Assembly (NCBI RefSeq): GCF_900104605.1
Contig: NZ_LT629960.1
Span: 248,001 to 312,000, forward strand
Origin: Tidjanibacter massiliensis
GTDB lineage: Bacteria; Bacteroidota; Bacteroidia; Bacteroidales; Rikenellaceae
Direction: 5' to 3'
Length of the DNA stretch: 64,000 nucleotides
In this document: positions 1 through 9,165 of the stretch, in pieces
How positions within the stretch are numbered: the stretch's first letter is position 1
Layout: the number at the start of each line of letters is the position of its first letter
The notes under the pieces: generated by a model
Databases searched by the model: none
What the model saw: only the letters and a program-made list of their open reading frames with translations
What the model was told of the DNA's origin: nothing
Program-made: the position numbers and the translations under genes

Positions 1-112
1 TGAGCAGCGCAAAGACGATTGCACATACCGAGCGGAACGAAAGGTAGCGGAACAGGCCCGCTCCCGGCAGGTCGAAATGGGTTCCGAGGTATTCGAGCAG
101 AGAATAAAGCAT
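1..112 (-). CDS. mraY: Phospho-N-acetylmuramoyl-pentapeptide transferase, N-terminal fragment (runs off window)
   Basis: Only the first 37 codons are in the window. They read MLYSLLEYLG...LPGAGLFRYLSFR and then a hydrophobic run, which matches the start of MraY in Bacteroidales. MraY is the inner-membrane enzyme that moves phospho-MurNAc-pentapeptide from UDP onto undecaprenyl phosphate to make lipid I. The call rests on this short sequence plus position: the gene lies 81 nt downstream of murE on the same strand, where mraY normally sits in the dcw cluster. The catalytic loops are outside the window, so nothing can be said about completeness. Confidence 0.85.
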   Translation of the reverse strand, partial: MLYSLLEYLGTHFDLPGAGLFRYLSFRSVCAIVFALL

Positions 113-193
113 TTACGTAAACTGTTTTTCGGGTTGTCGTTCGGGCCGTAAAAATACGCTATAAATGATTCGGTTGATGTCCTGCGGCTGGAA

Positions 194-1675
194 TTATTGT
201 CGGGACGGCTCTCCGTCCTCTCCGGGAAGAGCCATGCCGAGCGCCTTTCTTGCCTCCTCCTTGTCGTCGAAGTGGGTGCGCGTGTCGCCGGTTATCTGGT
301 AGGTTTCGTGTCCCTTGCCTGCTATCAGGATGTAGTCGCCCTTGCGTGCTATGGCTGCGGCGGCCCGGATAGCCTGCCTGCGGTCCGTAATGGTCAGCCA
401 CCGTCCCGTGTCGGGCAGTGTGGCGGTCATTTCGGAGAGGATGGCGTCCGGGTCTTCATGGCGCGGATTGTCGGAGGTGAAGAGCGCCAGGTCGGCTCCT
501 TCGGCGGCTATTTGTGCCATGACGGGCCGTTTGGTGCGGTCGCGGTCGCCGCCGCAGCCGACGACCACGATGAGCCGGCCCGCACCGCTGCGGAGTTCGT
601 TCACCGTATCCATCACGTTGCGCAGTGCGTCCGGTGTATGGGCGTAATCCACGATGGCCGTTATTCCGTCCGGAGAGTGCAGCGTATCGAAACGTCCGTT
701 CACCGGTGTGAGCGTGCTGAGTGCCTGCAGCGTTTCGTCGCAGTCCGCGCCGAGGAGCCTTGCCGCACCGTAAACCGCGGCGAGGTTGTAGGCGTTGAAC
801 CGTCCGAGGAAGCGCGTCCATACCTGCTGTCCGTCCAATTCGAGCAGCATCCCTTCGGGCGTGTTCTCCAGTATGCGGCACCGGAAGTCCGAGAAGCTGC
901 GCAGCGCATAGGTGTATGTTGTCGCGGCGCTATTCTGCACCATCACCGCTCCGTTGCGGTCGTCGGTGTTCACGAGTGCGAATGCCCCTTTCGGCAGATG
1001 GTCGAAAAAGCGTTTCTTGGCGCGTATGTATTCGGCGAAGGTGCCGTGGTAATCGAGGTGTTCGTGCGTGATGTTCGTGAAGATACCCCCGGCGAACGTC
1101 AGCCCGGCGATGCGTTCCTGAACGATGCTGTGGGAACTGACCTCCATGAAGCAGTAGTCGCATCCGCGTTCCGCCATCTCTGCCAGCATGGCATTGAGGC
1201 GGATGGCGTCCGGCGTGGTGTGCGTGGAGGGGAGCGTCTCGTCATCGATTCGGTAGACGACCGTGGAGATGAGCCCCGCCTTGTAACCGAGCCTGCGGAA
1301 CAGGTCGTAGAGCAGGGTGGCGGTCGTGGTCTTGCCGTTGGTGCCCGTCACGCCCACGAGTTTCAGTTTGTGGCTCGGTTCGCCGTAGAATCGGGAGGCG
1401 ATGGTACCGAGCGCGGCGGAGCTGTCCGCCACGACGATGTATGCCACTCCGGGAAAGGGCTCTTCCGGCAGCCGTTCGCATACCACTGCGGCGGCGCCGT
1501 TGGCCGTCGCCTGTGCCATGTAGTCGTGCCCGTCGCTTGCACTGCCCTTGACGGCGAAGAAGAGCTGGCCCGCCGTCGCATGGCGCGAGTCGAATCCGAG
1601 CGAGGTGATGTCGGTTTCCGGAGCGCCTGCCCGTTGCAGCGTTTCGATGCCCGATAGGAGTTCGGTCAATTTCAT
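194..1675 (-). CDS. murE: UDP-MurNAc-L-Ala-D-Glu:meso-diaminopimelate ligase
   Basis: A 493-residue cytoplasmic Mur ligase that adds meso-diaminopimelate to the UDP-MurNAc dipeptide, using ATP. The three Mur-ligase domains are in order: the UDP-substrate domain (about 1-100), the ATP-binding domain with the P-loop GTNGKTTT at 111-118, and the C-terminal domain. The C-terminal domain carries DNPR at 402-405, the motif typical of meso-DAP-adding enzymes rather than lysine-adding ones, so a DAP-type peptidoglycan is expected. It lies between ftsI (76 nt upstream) and mraY in the dcw cluster. Length is normal for the family. Confidence 0.96.
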   Translation of the reverse strand: MKLTELLSGIETLQRAGAPETDITSLGFDSRHATAGQLFFAVKGSASDGHDYMAQATANGAAAVVCERLPEEPFPGVAYIVVADSSAALGTIASRFYGEPSHKLKLVGVTGTNGKTTTATLLYDLFRRLGYKAGLISTVVYRIDDETLPSTHTTPDAIRLNAMLAEMAERGCDYCFMEVSSHSIVQERIAGLTFAGGIFTNITHEHLDYHGTFAEYIRAKKRFFDHLPKGAFALVNTDDRNGAVMVQNSAATTYTYALRSFSDFRCRILENTPEGMLLELDGQQVWTRFLGRFNAYNLAAVYGAARLLGADCDETLQALSTLTPVNGRFDTLHSPDGITAIVDYAHTPDALRNVMDTVNELRSGAGRLIVVVGCGGDRDRTKRPVMAQIAAEGADLALFTSDNPRHEDPDAILSEMTATLPDTGRWLTITDRRQAIRAAAAIARKGDYILIAGKGHETYQITGDTRTHFDDKEEARKALGMALPGEDGEPSRQ

Positions 1676-1751
1676 GCCTGTATCTGTTTTTATCGTCTGT
1701 TGTCCGTTGTTCGTATATGTGCCGGCTGTGTGCCGCTGTCTGCGGGGCCGG

Positions 1752-3953
1752 TTAGTTGCCTGCTGGCTTCAGCGTGATGGTGACCGCATCGCCTTCCCTT
1801 ATCTGCGTGCCTGCGCGTATGGATTGCGCGACCACCTTTCCCTTGCCGCTGACACGCACGCGCAGTCCCCGGCTCTCCAGCAGATAGAGTGCATCCTTCA
1901 GAGCCATTCCCTGTACGGCGGGCATGACGCCTTCCTCGCATTGTACGGGCGTCACCTCCACGCGTGCGGAATCCTGCGTCGCTGTGGCCCATCCCTGCCC
2001 GCGGCGGGCGATGTCGGTCGTTATCGAAAGGCGGCCGGCCGCCGTCCTCATCTCCTGTACATCGCCTCCCTTGACCGGTGCCACGGAGGGGACGTCGCTT
2101 TCGGTCAGGGGTGCATGCCACTCGGCATCCAGGGCATATACCCGTTCGACGATGGCTTTGAATGCCGGTGCGGCGAGCGATGCGCCGTAGTAGGAGTTGC
2201 GGGCGCCTGGGCCGTGGTAGGTCTTGATGGCGACGATGCAGCTGTAACGCGGGTTGTCGGCGGGGAAATACCCCACGAAAGTGGCGAGGTAGTCGCGGCC
2301 GCCGCGTTCGTCGGCGTATCCCCTGTTCTTCATGGCTATCTGTGCCGTACCCGTCTTGCCCGCTATCTTGAAGTTCGGGTTTTTCATCATGGAGCCCGTT
2401 CCCTCCTCCACGACGCCTTCGAGAGCCTGGCGCACGAGCCGCAGCGTCTTGTCGCTGCATATTTTCCGGTTTACCGTTTCCGTTCCGAAGCGTTCCACCG
2501 CATGGCCGTTTTCCATGACTGCGGTGACCAGGCGTGGGGCGACCATGTGGCCGTCGTTGGCCACTGCATTGTAGAGCATCAGCGTGTGTATCGGTGTGAC
2601 CTCCACGGCATAACCGTAAGACATCTTCATGAGCGACAGGGCATCCCATGCGGTCTCCTTTTTGCGGCGCGGGTCTTTGATGATGGGTTTGAGTCCGCCG
2701 TTGAGCTGCATGTTCACCTGCCGGTCGATACCCAGCGAATGGATGAAGTCGACGAACCGTTCCGGGGAGTCGTGGTACTCCTCGTCGATGACTTTGACGA
2801 AACCGATGTTCGAGGAGTGTTCCATGACGCCCAGCAGGTCGGTCTGGCCGACGGCGTGGGAGTCCTGGACAAGGTATTTGCGTCTGCCCACCTGATAGTA
2901 GTAGCGGCCGTTCTCGGTACAGTCCACCGGGTAGTCGAGCCCATAGCCCGCCTCGTCGATGAGTGCCATGAGCGAAACCAGCTTGAAGGTGGAACCCGGT
3001 TCGCAGCGCATCGTGACGGCGTGGTTTTCGTCGTCGCGTACGGTACTGCCGTAGCGCGTCAGGTTGGAAATAGCCCGGATTTCGCCCGTCTTCACCTCCA
3101 TGATGACGGCCGTTCCGCAGGTGGCGTTCTTGTCGAGAATCTGTTTGCGCAGTTCGCTCTCCACGATGTCCTGCATGTCCACGTCGATGGTCGTCAGCAG
3201 GTCGCGTCCGTTTTTCGCCTCGATGTTCTCTTTCGAGACGACCGGCACCCAGATGTCGCGTACGAGGCGGACGCAGAGGTTCCGTCCGTTGCTGCCCGAA
3301 AGCGCGTCGTCGAACGAAGCTTCCAGTCCGAATTCGCCCGGCTTGCCGAGCGTGCGGGCCGCGAGGGTCCCGTAGGGTTTGTAGCGTTCCGCATCCTGCG
3401 TATAGATGAGTCCGCCGCCGAGCCGTCCCTTGTCGAAGATGGGGAAGGTCTTTATCCGGTCGAGCTGTATCTGGTTTACCTTGTCGCGTACCAGACGCTG
3501 GTTTTGGCTGCCAGGGCCGCCGCGCAGGGCTTTCGCACGGATTTCGCGCAGCCGCCGCAGGAAATAGTCTTTCGAATAGCCGGGAATGGTCCGGCTGAGG
3601 CTGTCGGCCAGTGCGGCGCTGAGGCGACCGAACTCCTCGTCGGACATGTCGAGTACGGTGAAGTCCAGCGACAGGTTGTAGGAGGGGGAGTCGGTGGCGA
3701 GGATACGGCCGTCGTGCGAGTAGATGTTGCCGCGCGAGGCGGGTACTTCGATGGTCTTGTAGCACTTCAGGTCGGAACGGTTGCGCAGGGGAGTGCCGTT
3801 GGGGCCGTACTGCGTGACGAGTATCATGGCGAAGATGGCGACGGCTATCACGGCGAAGACGGCGTAAAGCACCCTCACGCGAGACATGATGCTTCTCTTG
3901 ATATTCTGTTGGTGCGGATTGGCCGGATTGTTTCCCTTGTTTGTCCGTGACAT
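1752..3953 (-). CDS. ftsI: Division-specific penicillin-binding protein (class B PBP, FtsI/PBP3 type) with C-terminal PASTA domain
   Basis: A 733-residue septal transpeptidase. A short basic N-terminus leads to one membrane anchor (about 27-48). A dimerisation region follows (about 60-240), then the transpeptidase domain with all three catalytic motifs: STFK with Ser321, SSN at 380-382 and KTGT at 533-536. The last 60 or so residues look like a single PASTA domain, which is common in Bacteroidetes FtsI and thought to bind peptidoglycan. It sits between ftsL and murE. The start used is the first ATG in frame; a second ATG at residue 23 would shorten the cytoplasmic tail and cannot be excluded. 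Confidence 0.95.
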   Translation of the reverse strand: MSRTNKGNNPANPHQQNIKRSIMSRVRVLYAVFAVIAVAIFAMILVTQYGPNGTPLRNRSDLKCYKTIEVPASRGNIYSHDGRILATDSPSYNLSLDFTVLDMSDEEFGRLSAALADSLSRTIPGYSKDYFLRRLREIRAKALRGGPGSQNQRLVRDKVNQIQLDRIKTFPIFDKGRLGGGLIYTQDAERYKPYGTLAARTLGKPGEFGLEASFDDALSGSNGRNLCVRLVRDIWVPVVSKENIEAKNGRDLLTTIDVDMQDIVESELRKQILDKNATCGTAVIMEVKTGEIRAISNLTRYGSTVRDDENHAVTMRCEPGSTFKLVSLMALIDEAGYGLDYPVDCTENGRYYYQVGRRKYLVQDSHAVGQTDLLGVMEHSSNIGFVKVIDEEYHDSPERFVDFIHSLGIDRQVNMQLNGGLKPIIKDPRRKKETAWDALSLMKMSYGYAVEVTPIHTLMLYNAVANDGHMVAPRLVTAVMENGHAVERFGTETVNRKICSDKTLRLVRQALEGVVEEGTGSMMKNPNFKIAGKTGTAQIAMKNRGYADERGGRDYLATFVGYFPADNPRYSCIVAIKTYHGPGARNSYYGASLAAPAFKAIVERVYALDAEWHAPLTESDVPSVAPVKGGDVQEMRTAAGRLSITTDIARRGQGWATATQDSARVEVTPVQCEEGVMPAVQGMALKDALYLLESRGLRVRVSGKGKVVAQSIRAGTQIREGDAVTITLKPAGN

Positions 3954-4038
3954 TGCCTTGCTCTCCTCCTTTGCCTCTTTGGTCTGGTGCTGTGTGTTGC
4001 CTGTGTGCCGGCTGCGATGCCTGTTTTCTTTCCGGTGC

Positions 4039-4461
4039 TTACCGGACTGTTTTGGGCGGTACCGTGGACTCTTCGAGTTTCAGTCCGCGCCGTTCTATCT
4101 CCTCCACGATACGGCTGTGACGGGAGGCGTTCATCCGCATGGAGGAGAAGACCATCGACCGCGAGCGTTCGTTGTTGAGCTCCATACGTTGCTGTATCTC
4201 GAGGCGCTGAAGCCGCTGGAAATTGAATACGTGGCCGATGTAGAGGAATACGAGCAGGATGCAGTAGAGCGCGAGCGGGTACCAACGCCTCAGGCGGCTG
4301 TCGCCCATGAAGTCGCCCGTGATGACGTCCTGTGCGGCGCGGGCGGCCCGGCTTTTGGGTCTGCGCTCCCGCTGTCCCACTGCGCCGATGGGCTTCTCGT
4401 CTCCGGTACGGGTCATCTCCTGCTCCGGATTGTATTCCGTATGGCGGTCGTTCCTCTCCAT
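4039..4461 (-). CDS. FtsL-like small bitopic division protein
   Basis: A 140-residue protein with a hydrophilic basic N-terminus, one membrane segment at about 61-79 and a C-terminal periplasmic stretch that looks helical (about 80-125). Size, topology and position between rsmH and ftsI match the Bacteroidetes FtsL-like protein, which would link FtsI to the divisome. The frame stays open further upstream, but that part overlaps rsmH. The ATG at 4459-4461 is chosen because it lies just after the rsmH stop. FtsL families diverge strongly, so the call rests on synteny and topology more than sequence identity. Confidence 0.8.
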   Translation of the reverse strand: MERNDRHTEYNPEQEMTRTGDEKPIGAVGQRERRPKSRAARAAQDVITGDFMGDSRLRRWYPLALYCILLVFLYIGHVFNFQRLQRLEIQQRMELNNERSRSMVFSSMRMNASRHSRIVEEIERRGLKLEESTVPPKTVR

Positions 4462-4475
4462 GTTATCGTGCGGGT

Positions 4476-5387
4476 TTATTTTTTTTTCTCCGCGGCACGC
4501 AGCCTCGCACTGCGGGACCGCGGATTCTCCTTTATCTCTTGTTCCGTCGGAACCACCGCCTTGCGGGTTACCGGCCGGAAGGGCGAAGCCGTATTGCCGA
4601 AGAAATCCTTCTCCGCTTCTCCGGAGAAAGTTCCGCTGCGCATGAAGTTTTTCACGAGCCGGTCCTCCAGCGAGTGGTACGATATGATTACGAGCCTTCC
4701 GCCGGGGCGCAGCATCTTCAGGCTCTGTTCGAGTGCCATCTCCAGCGCCCGCATCTCTCCGTTCACCTCGATGCGCAGGGCCTGGAACAGTTTCGAGAGG
4801 AATTTGGTCTCGTCCTTTTTCGGCGTGCACGGTGCGACCGCCTCGGTCAGGTCGCTGACGGTGACTATCGGTTTTGCGGTCCGGGCGCGTTCGATGCAGT
4901 TGGCTATTTTATAGGGTGTCTGCAATTCGCCCCATTTGCCCAGCAGAAGCGTGAGCCTCTCGGGGTCGTAACCGTTCACGATATCGGCGGCCGACACGCC
5001 GCCGCGGCGGTTCATGCGCATGTCCAGCGGGGCGTCGTAACGGAATGAAAATCCCCGTTCGGGAGTGTCGAAATGGTGCGACGACACGCCGAGGTCGGCG
5101 AAGACGCCGTCGAGCGCCTCTACTCCCCGCATACGCAGTTGGCCGCGCATGAAACGGAAATTGCTTTCGATGAAGGTAAACCGGTCGTCATGGATGCGTT
5201 CGGCATTGGCCTTCGCATCGGCGTCCTGGTCGAACGCATAGAGCCTGCCCCGGCTGCCGAGCTTCGCAAGTATCAGCGAGGAGTGGCCGCCGCCTCCGAA
5301 CGTCAGGTCGGCGTAACTTCCCTCCGGTCTGATGTCGAGCAGCTCGATGGATTCCTCTGCAAGAACCGGTATGTGGTATTCGTTCAT
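4476..5387 (-). CDS. rsmH: 16S rRNA (cytosine-1402-N4)-methyltransferase
   Basis: A 303-residue MraW/RsmH methyltransferase that methylates N4 of C1402 in 16S rRNA. It begins MNEYHIPVLAEE and has the SAM-binding glycine motif TFGGGGHSS near 29-37. The ending (RSARLRAAEKKK) is also typical of the family. The reading frame continues open for 93 more codons upstream to 5666, but that stretch is Arg/Lys/Gly-rich with no family similarity. The ATG at 5385-5387 gives the normal N-terminus, so it is preferred. First recognisable dcw gene here; no mraZ is seen in front of it. Confidence 0.95.
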   Translation of the reverse strand: MNEYHIPVLAEESIELLDIRPEGSYADLTFGGGGHSSLILAKLGSRGRLYAFDQDADAKANAERIHDDRFTFIESNFRFMRGQLRMRGVEALDGVFADLGVSSHHFDTPERGFSFRYDAPLDMRMNRRGGVSAADIVNGYDPERLTLLLGKWGELQTPYKIANCIERARTAKPIVTVSDLTEAVAPCTPKKDETKFLSKLFQALRIEVNGEMRALEMALEQSLKMLRPGGRLVIISYHSLEDRLVKNFMRSGTFSGEAEKDFFGNTASPFRPVTRKAVVPTEQEIKENPRSRSARLRAAEKKK

Positions 5388-5766
5388 CGCGTTTGTTCCG
5401 TTCCTGTGCGGATTGTGTCCGGCAGGGTGTCGCAGGCACTCCTGTCGTTTTGTTTTATCGGCTTGGTTTGTCCTGTTCTTTCCGCTTGTCCGCTCCCCTC
5501 CTTTCCGGGCCGGAGCGTTTGCTTCGGCATTGGGGCGGTTGGCTTTTGGCGGCCGATTTCCGGCCTTTGTGGCGGTACCCGTATTCTGCACCGGGCGCCC
5601 CCCGCTCCCGCCGATTGCGCGGCGCTGCTGCCGTTCCGTTGCTTTTGGTCTGCCGCGGCGCTCCATCGGTCATTTTTCGTTGCCGCTAATCCGGTAATAA
5701 TGTGTGCTTTACCGGTTTGTCGGTCGTTGCTCGAATGGTGGCGGGGAGATTGGCTGTAATTACAGA

Positions 5767-5774
5767 CAAAGGTA
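5767..5774 (-). promoter_or_regulatory. Promoter -7 box (TACCTTTG) for the dcw cluster
   Basis: On the minus strand this is TACCTTTG, an exact match to the Bacteroidetes -7 consensus TAnnTTTG, about 380 nt upstream of rsmH. No clear TTTG -33 box was found at the right distance. If it is used, the rsmH transcript has a leader of roughly 370 nt. Confidence 0.5.
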
Positions 5775-5978
5775 CTACTTTTTCAGGAAATGAAACATAC
5801 GACGACGATAATAGCGGCGGGAAACAGAGAGAGGCGTCCGTGCAGCGGTCATTGGGAAAAGGCAGGTGAAATTTTGGCCCGGTCGGTTGTCGGACGGCGT
5901 ATGGAGACTGCGGAAGATGGGTCCGGCGGCTTGTATCCTCCGTGCGGAAACGTCCGCGTGCAAGGTTTTCGGGACGGA

Positions 5979-6018
5979 TAAAAAACGGAAGCCATCCTGC
6001 ACAGAGGATGGCTTCCGG
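5979..6018 (-). terminator. Rho-independent terminator of the fimbrillin-like lipoprotein gene
   Basis: A perfect 13-bp stem (5986-5998 pairing with 6005-6017) with a 6-nt loop is followed on the minus strand by a T-rich run (complement of 5979-5985). It lies about 20 nt past the stop codon of the lipoprotein gene. Confidence 0.9.
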
Positions 6019-6038
6019 AATAGGTTGTCCGTAAAGGA

Positions 6039-8786
6039 TTATTTCGAACGGGCGGAGATGTTCACGTCGTCGATACGGAAGTTGCTGGCAGCAGATTCGG
6101 TACCCATAAACCCAGCTTTATCCTTTGCATAGAATTTGACGGCTGCGGAGGTAACGCCTTCCGGCACGTCTATTCGGTTCTCGAAGTATGCCCATGTGCT
6201 GGCGCTGTTGAGCGAAGGAGTGATGCTCTGTGTCGTACCGTCGCTGTACACGACATCCATCACCAGATTGCCCTTGCCGTAGTTGGCACGGCCCCAGAGA
6301 CCGAAGTTGATGTACAGATAGGTAGCGTTGGAAATCGTTGCTTCCGGGATTTCGATGACGAACGACGGGTCTATGTCGCCCTCAGCAAGGCCGGCTGCAG
6401 GCACTGCATTGATGAAGTAGAGGTTACCTTCACCGCTGGCCGCGTCGTAGTCTTTGCTGACACCGCTTCCGCTTATCTGCATGCCGGGATTTATACCCTC
6501 TGCGTTGTATGCCAAGTTGATGAAACTGAGCTCATAGTCGCCGATACCCCACTGTTCGGCCGTCAGTTGGTCAGTGACGTTGATAAATCGAGAATTCGTA
6601 TCATTCGGATCCTGCATTTCCGGTCTCGGTCCGAAATCTACATTGTATATCTCGGTTTTCGGGTCGGCCGCAGGCTGGGTAATTTCGTAGGTAGCCAATA
6701 CGGTTTCGCCGCTCTTGAGCTGGATGGTTGCCGTGCGTGCAGCACCGGTATCGTTGTCTTCCATTACCTGCATGGTGCAGATGGAGGTCATCTGGTTGCC
6801 GTACGGGTCGTTCATTCTATCGGTCTTGTCCCTGGGGTCGTCCCATCCGCTCCACTGCGGCGGGTTCACCTTCAGCCACTGTTCCGTACCTTCCGGTATG
6901 ACCAGTTCCCACGGGCCGCTTACGGCGAAGCTGAACTTGGGCAGGGTCGTCTGGTCGATGGTGCCGTATGCGTCTCCCAGCTCTTCGACTGCCGATACTT
7001 CGATGGTGGCTTTGCCCTCTACCTGTTCCGGCGTGGAGAACAGCAGTTCGGCGGGTTCGGCGGCTACCTTTGTACCTGCAGTATTTTCGGTTTCGCCGTT
7101 GGCGATGGAAACTTTCAGGTTATCGATGTAGAAGATGTGCCGCGGAGCGTCGTAATTTGCTACGTCGCCGCCGAAGACAAGTTTCGTGTCGGCATCTACG
7201 TCCTCAATGAGGAGGGTGTATTCATACCAGGTGAACGGGTCGGTATTATTGGCTCCCAGTTCGACCTCTTTGAGTGTCGTGCCGTTCTTGGTCGCTTTGA
7301 ATGCTACCAGACCGTCCCACGATTCGTATTCGCCGGCTCCGGTACCGTATTTGGTGAAGTAGGGAGCCGCGCGGAAAGTCACGACGACGTCACCCGTATA
7401 GGTAAAGAGCGGGCTCATCGGAATGATGAGGTTGCTGTTGCCGTTGTCGGGGCTACCTATTTGCAGCATACCGTTGTAACTGTTGAGTGCATTCAGGTTG
7501 TAACCGTCGTAAAGGTATCCGCGGCTTGCGAGGGTTTCACCTGCGTTGTAGTAGTTGTACGTCGAATAGAGCGGGTTGGTATAGGGGTCGGTCCATCCGT
7601 ATTTGTCGTATTGGTCGCTCCAGGATTCGGATATCCATGCGAAATCGTCTTTAAGAATGACATCGCCTGCCTGCCATTCGGTTTTGGGTGCTGCCTGACC
7701 GAGCTCGGAGGCTTCGATGTCCTTCACGCTGATGTAGGCGATGGAGTTGGAAGTGAAGTCTGCGGTACCGGCAGGTATCGTCAGGGTCCTCGTTGCGGAC
7801 GTGACGGCCGGAGCGGTCGGTTCCTCGGTGGTGTCGTCTGCGGTCGTCGCAGCGTCGGGCTTACCGTAAACGGTAATCGTCAGCTCCGTACCGGCACCCG
7901 TGAACGGCATCACCATGACGGGAATCCACTGGGTGGTGGGCGTCAGCGCGAGGGTGTTGGAGAGCGTCAGACGAACATCTTCCGAACCGGCGACAAGCAC
8001 ATCATCCTTCATGTCGTTGATGAACGAGCCGCCCTGCGATGCCAGCAGTGCCGAACCTTTCGTGCCGGGTTCCGGACGTGCGAATACGTTGGCCGTAACG
8101 GCGCCTTCCGGATAGGAGAGCGTCTGGCCGGCAGCCTTTACGACAACGGAGTCGATTTTGGCCGAGCCCTTGAGCCCCAGCATCAGGGTGGTAAAGGCGT
8201 TCGAGAACTGCAGCTCGACGGTATTGTCGGTGCTGGTCGCCGTAGCGTGGGCGGTCAGGAACATGATGTCCGCAGCCGTGTTGTAAAGGATATCGTACGA
8301 CTGGTTCCGTTTGACAGGGTCTGTAATAGCTTTAAAATCGGTAAACCACGAACTTCCCATTGGCGGCGTGTTCTGGGTCAGCGCGTAGATGTCGGCCGTT
8401 ACGTCGGTCGGAATCTGGAATCCGTTATAGCCTGCGTACAGGAAGTCGGTGGTCGTCGAAGGCGTTTCGGTCGTGGCAGTGAATGTGTCGAACAACTCGT
8501 ATTCCATAGGGTATTGTCCGCTTGTCTGATTTTTCAGTAGGTTACCCTCGCTGTCGTAAGCCCCGACGACGATTTGGTCGTCCGATGTCCACAAGAGCGG
8601 TACGTTCGTGTCGCCTGCGGTATAGTCACCTATTTCGACGCGCGTTGCGTTGCTGTCGTCCAGGGTACCCAGAATGGTGATGGACTTGCCTTGGCCTTCG
8701 GTGCCCTGTTTGTCTTCGACAGCCTCTTTGGTACAGCCCGCCAGTGCAAGCGCACACAGCGATGCGAAAAGTATAATCTTTTTCAT
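6039..8786 (-). CDS. Large fimbrillin-like/BACON-containing surface lipoprotein
   Basis: A 915-residue exported lipoprotein: the signal peptide ends in LALAGC, with the lipidated Cys at 18. The N-terminal third (about 35-350) has features of the Bacteroidales fimbrillin/Mfa-like fold, such as TRVEIGDY followed by LLWTSDDQIVVG. A middle part (about 370-560) looks like a beta-sandwich adhesion or carbohydrate-binding module. Around 577-700 is a BACON-like stretch ending in TYEITQPA, and the rest is another beta-rich module. It is probably displayed on the outer membrane for adhesion or glycan binding, but the ligand is unknown. A 52-codon ORF ends 21 nt upstream and is probably co-transcribed. 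A strong terminator follows. Confidence 0.8.
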   Translation of the reverse strand: MKKIILFASLCALALAGCTKEAVEDKQGTEGQGKSITILGTLDDSNATRVEIGDYTAGDTNVPLLWTSDDQIVVGAYDSEGNLLKNQTSGQYPMEYELFDTFTATTETPSTTTDFLYAGYNGFQIPTDVTADIYALTQNTPPMGSSWFTDFKAITDPVKRNQSYDILYNTAADIMFLTAHATATSTDNTVELQFSNAFTTLMLGLKGSAKIDSVVVKAAGQTLSYPEGAVTANVFARPEPGTKGSALLASQGGSFINDMKDDVLVAGSEDVRLTLSNTLALTPTTQWIPVMVMPFTGAGTELTITVYGKPDAATTADDTTEEPTAPAVTSATRTLTIPAGTADFTSNSIAYISVKDIEASELGQAAPKTEWQAGDVILKDDFAWISESWSDQYDKYGWTDPYTNPLYSTYNYYNAGETLASRGYLYDGYNLNALNSYNGMLQIGSPDNGNSNLIIPMSPLFTYTGDVVVTFRAAPYFTKYGTGAGEYESWDGLVAFKATKNGTTLKEVELGANNTDPFTWYEYTLLIEDVDADTKLVFGGDVANYDAPRHIFYIDNLKVSIANGETENTAGTKVAAEPAELLFSTPEQVEGKATIEVSAVEELGDAYGTIDQTTLPKFSFAVSGPWELVIPEGTEQWLKVNPPQWSGWDDPRDKTDRMNDPYGNQMTSICTMQVMEDNDTGAARTATIQLKSGETVLATYEITQPAADPKTEIYNVDFGPRPEMQDPNDTNSRFINVTDQLTAEQWGIGDYELSFINLAYNAEGINPGMQISGSGVSKDYDAASGEGNLYFINAVPAAGLAEGDIDPSFVIEIPEATISNATYLYINFGLWGRANYGKGNLVMDVVYSDGTTQSITPSLNSASTWAYFENRIDVPEGVTSAAVKFYAKDKAGFMGTESAASNFRIDDVNISARSK

Positions 8787-8807
8787 AAGTTAAGTAATTT
8801 TAGAGGT

Positions 8808-8966
8808 TTATTCGGCTTCCCAGGAACCGATTACGGTAAAGTCTATGGCTGTCTGGTCCTGTTCGCCCGTGAACGACACGGCAATGCCCGATTCGACTGC
8901 GAAACTGGTAGTCTCGACCGAAGGGCTTACGTAAGGGAATTTCCCTTCTTGATTTTCTCTCTTCAT
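8808..8966 (-). CDS. Small conserved-looking protein (52 aa) upstream of fimbrillin-like lipoprotein
   Basis: A short ORF starting MKRENQEGKF and ending GSWEAE. It has a proper ATG, lies downstream of a good TAnnTTTG promoter at 9136-9165, and stops 21 nt before the lipoprotein ATG. The pattern YVSPSVETTSFAVESG followed by a Trp near the C-terminus resembles many tiny Bacteroidales proteins encoded upstream of surface lipoproteins (recollection, not a search). No signal peptide is visible. Function unknown. Codon use matches its neighbours, and it would be missed by gene finders with a 60-residue cutoff. Confidence 0.65.
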   Translation of the reverse strand: MKRENQEGKFPYVSPSVETTSFAVESGIAVSFTGEQDQTAIDFTVIGSWEAE

Positions 8967-9135
8967 GTTGGTTAATATTACGGTTAATTATTAAGTGTAA
9001 AAAGCGATTGCTGTATGTTCGTGCAGTCCGTCGTGCTATCTTCCGTCTCCGGACAGGATGTGTGTTATGCCGTATATGCCCCCGTAAGCGGGCCCTGAGC
9101 GGTTTTCGGCTATTTAAACGGTAGATAGTTATAAG

Positions 9136-9165
9136 CAAATATAACTATATTTTTTTATTTGCAAA
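9136..9165 (-). promoter_or_regulatory. Bacteroidetes-type promoter for the 52-aa ORF and lipoprotein operon
   Basis: Reading on the minus strand, TTTG (9162-9165), an 18-nt spacer, then TATATTTG (9136-9143) match the -33/-7 pair used by the primary sigma factor of Bacteroidetes. The region is strongly AT-rich. The leader to the 52-aa ORF is about 165 nt. Confidence 0.75.

Larger units (their letters stand above)
5388..6038. other. Intergenic region between rsmH and the surface lipoprotein gene
   Basis: About 650 nt with no supported gene. It holds the putative dcw promoter box at 5767-5774 and the lipoprotein terminator at 5979-6018. The part from 5388 to 5760 is GC-rich and open in several frames, but none of those products resembles MraZ or any family recognisable by eye. 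Confidence 0.6.

Noticed and set aside
1548-3950. An 800-codon open frame on the plus strand opposite ftsI and the murE start
   Set aside because: It is the complement of well-supported genes with all catalytic motifs on the minus strand. Its translation is Val/Arg/Gly-rich without family features. Long antisense frames are expected at this GC content.
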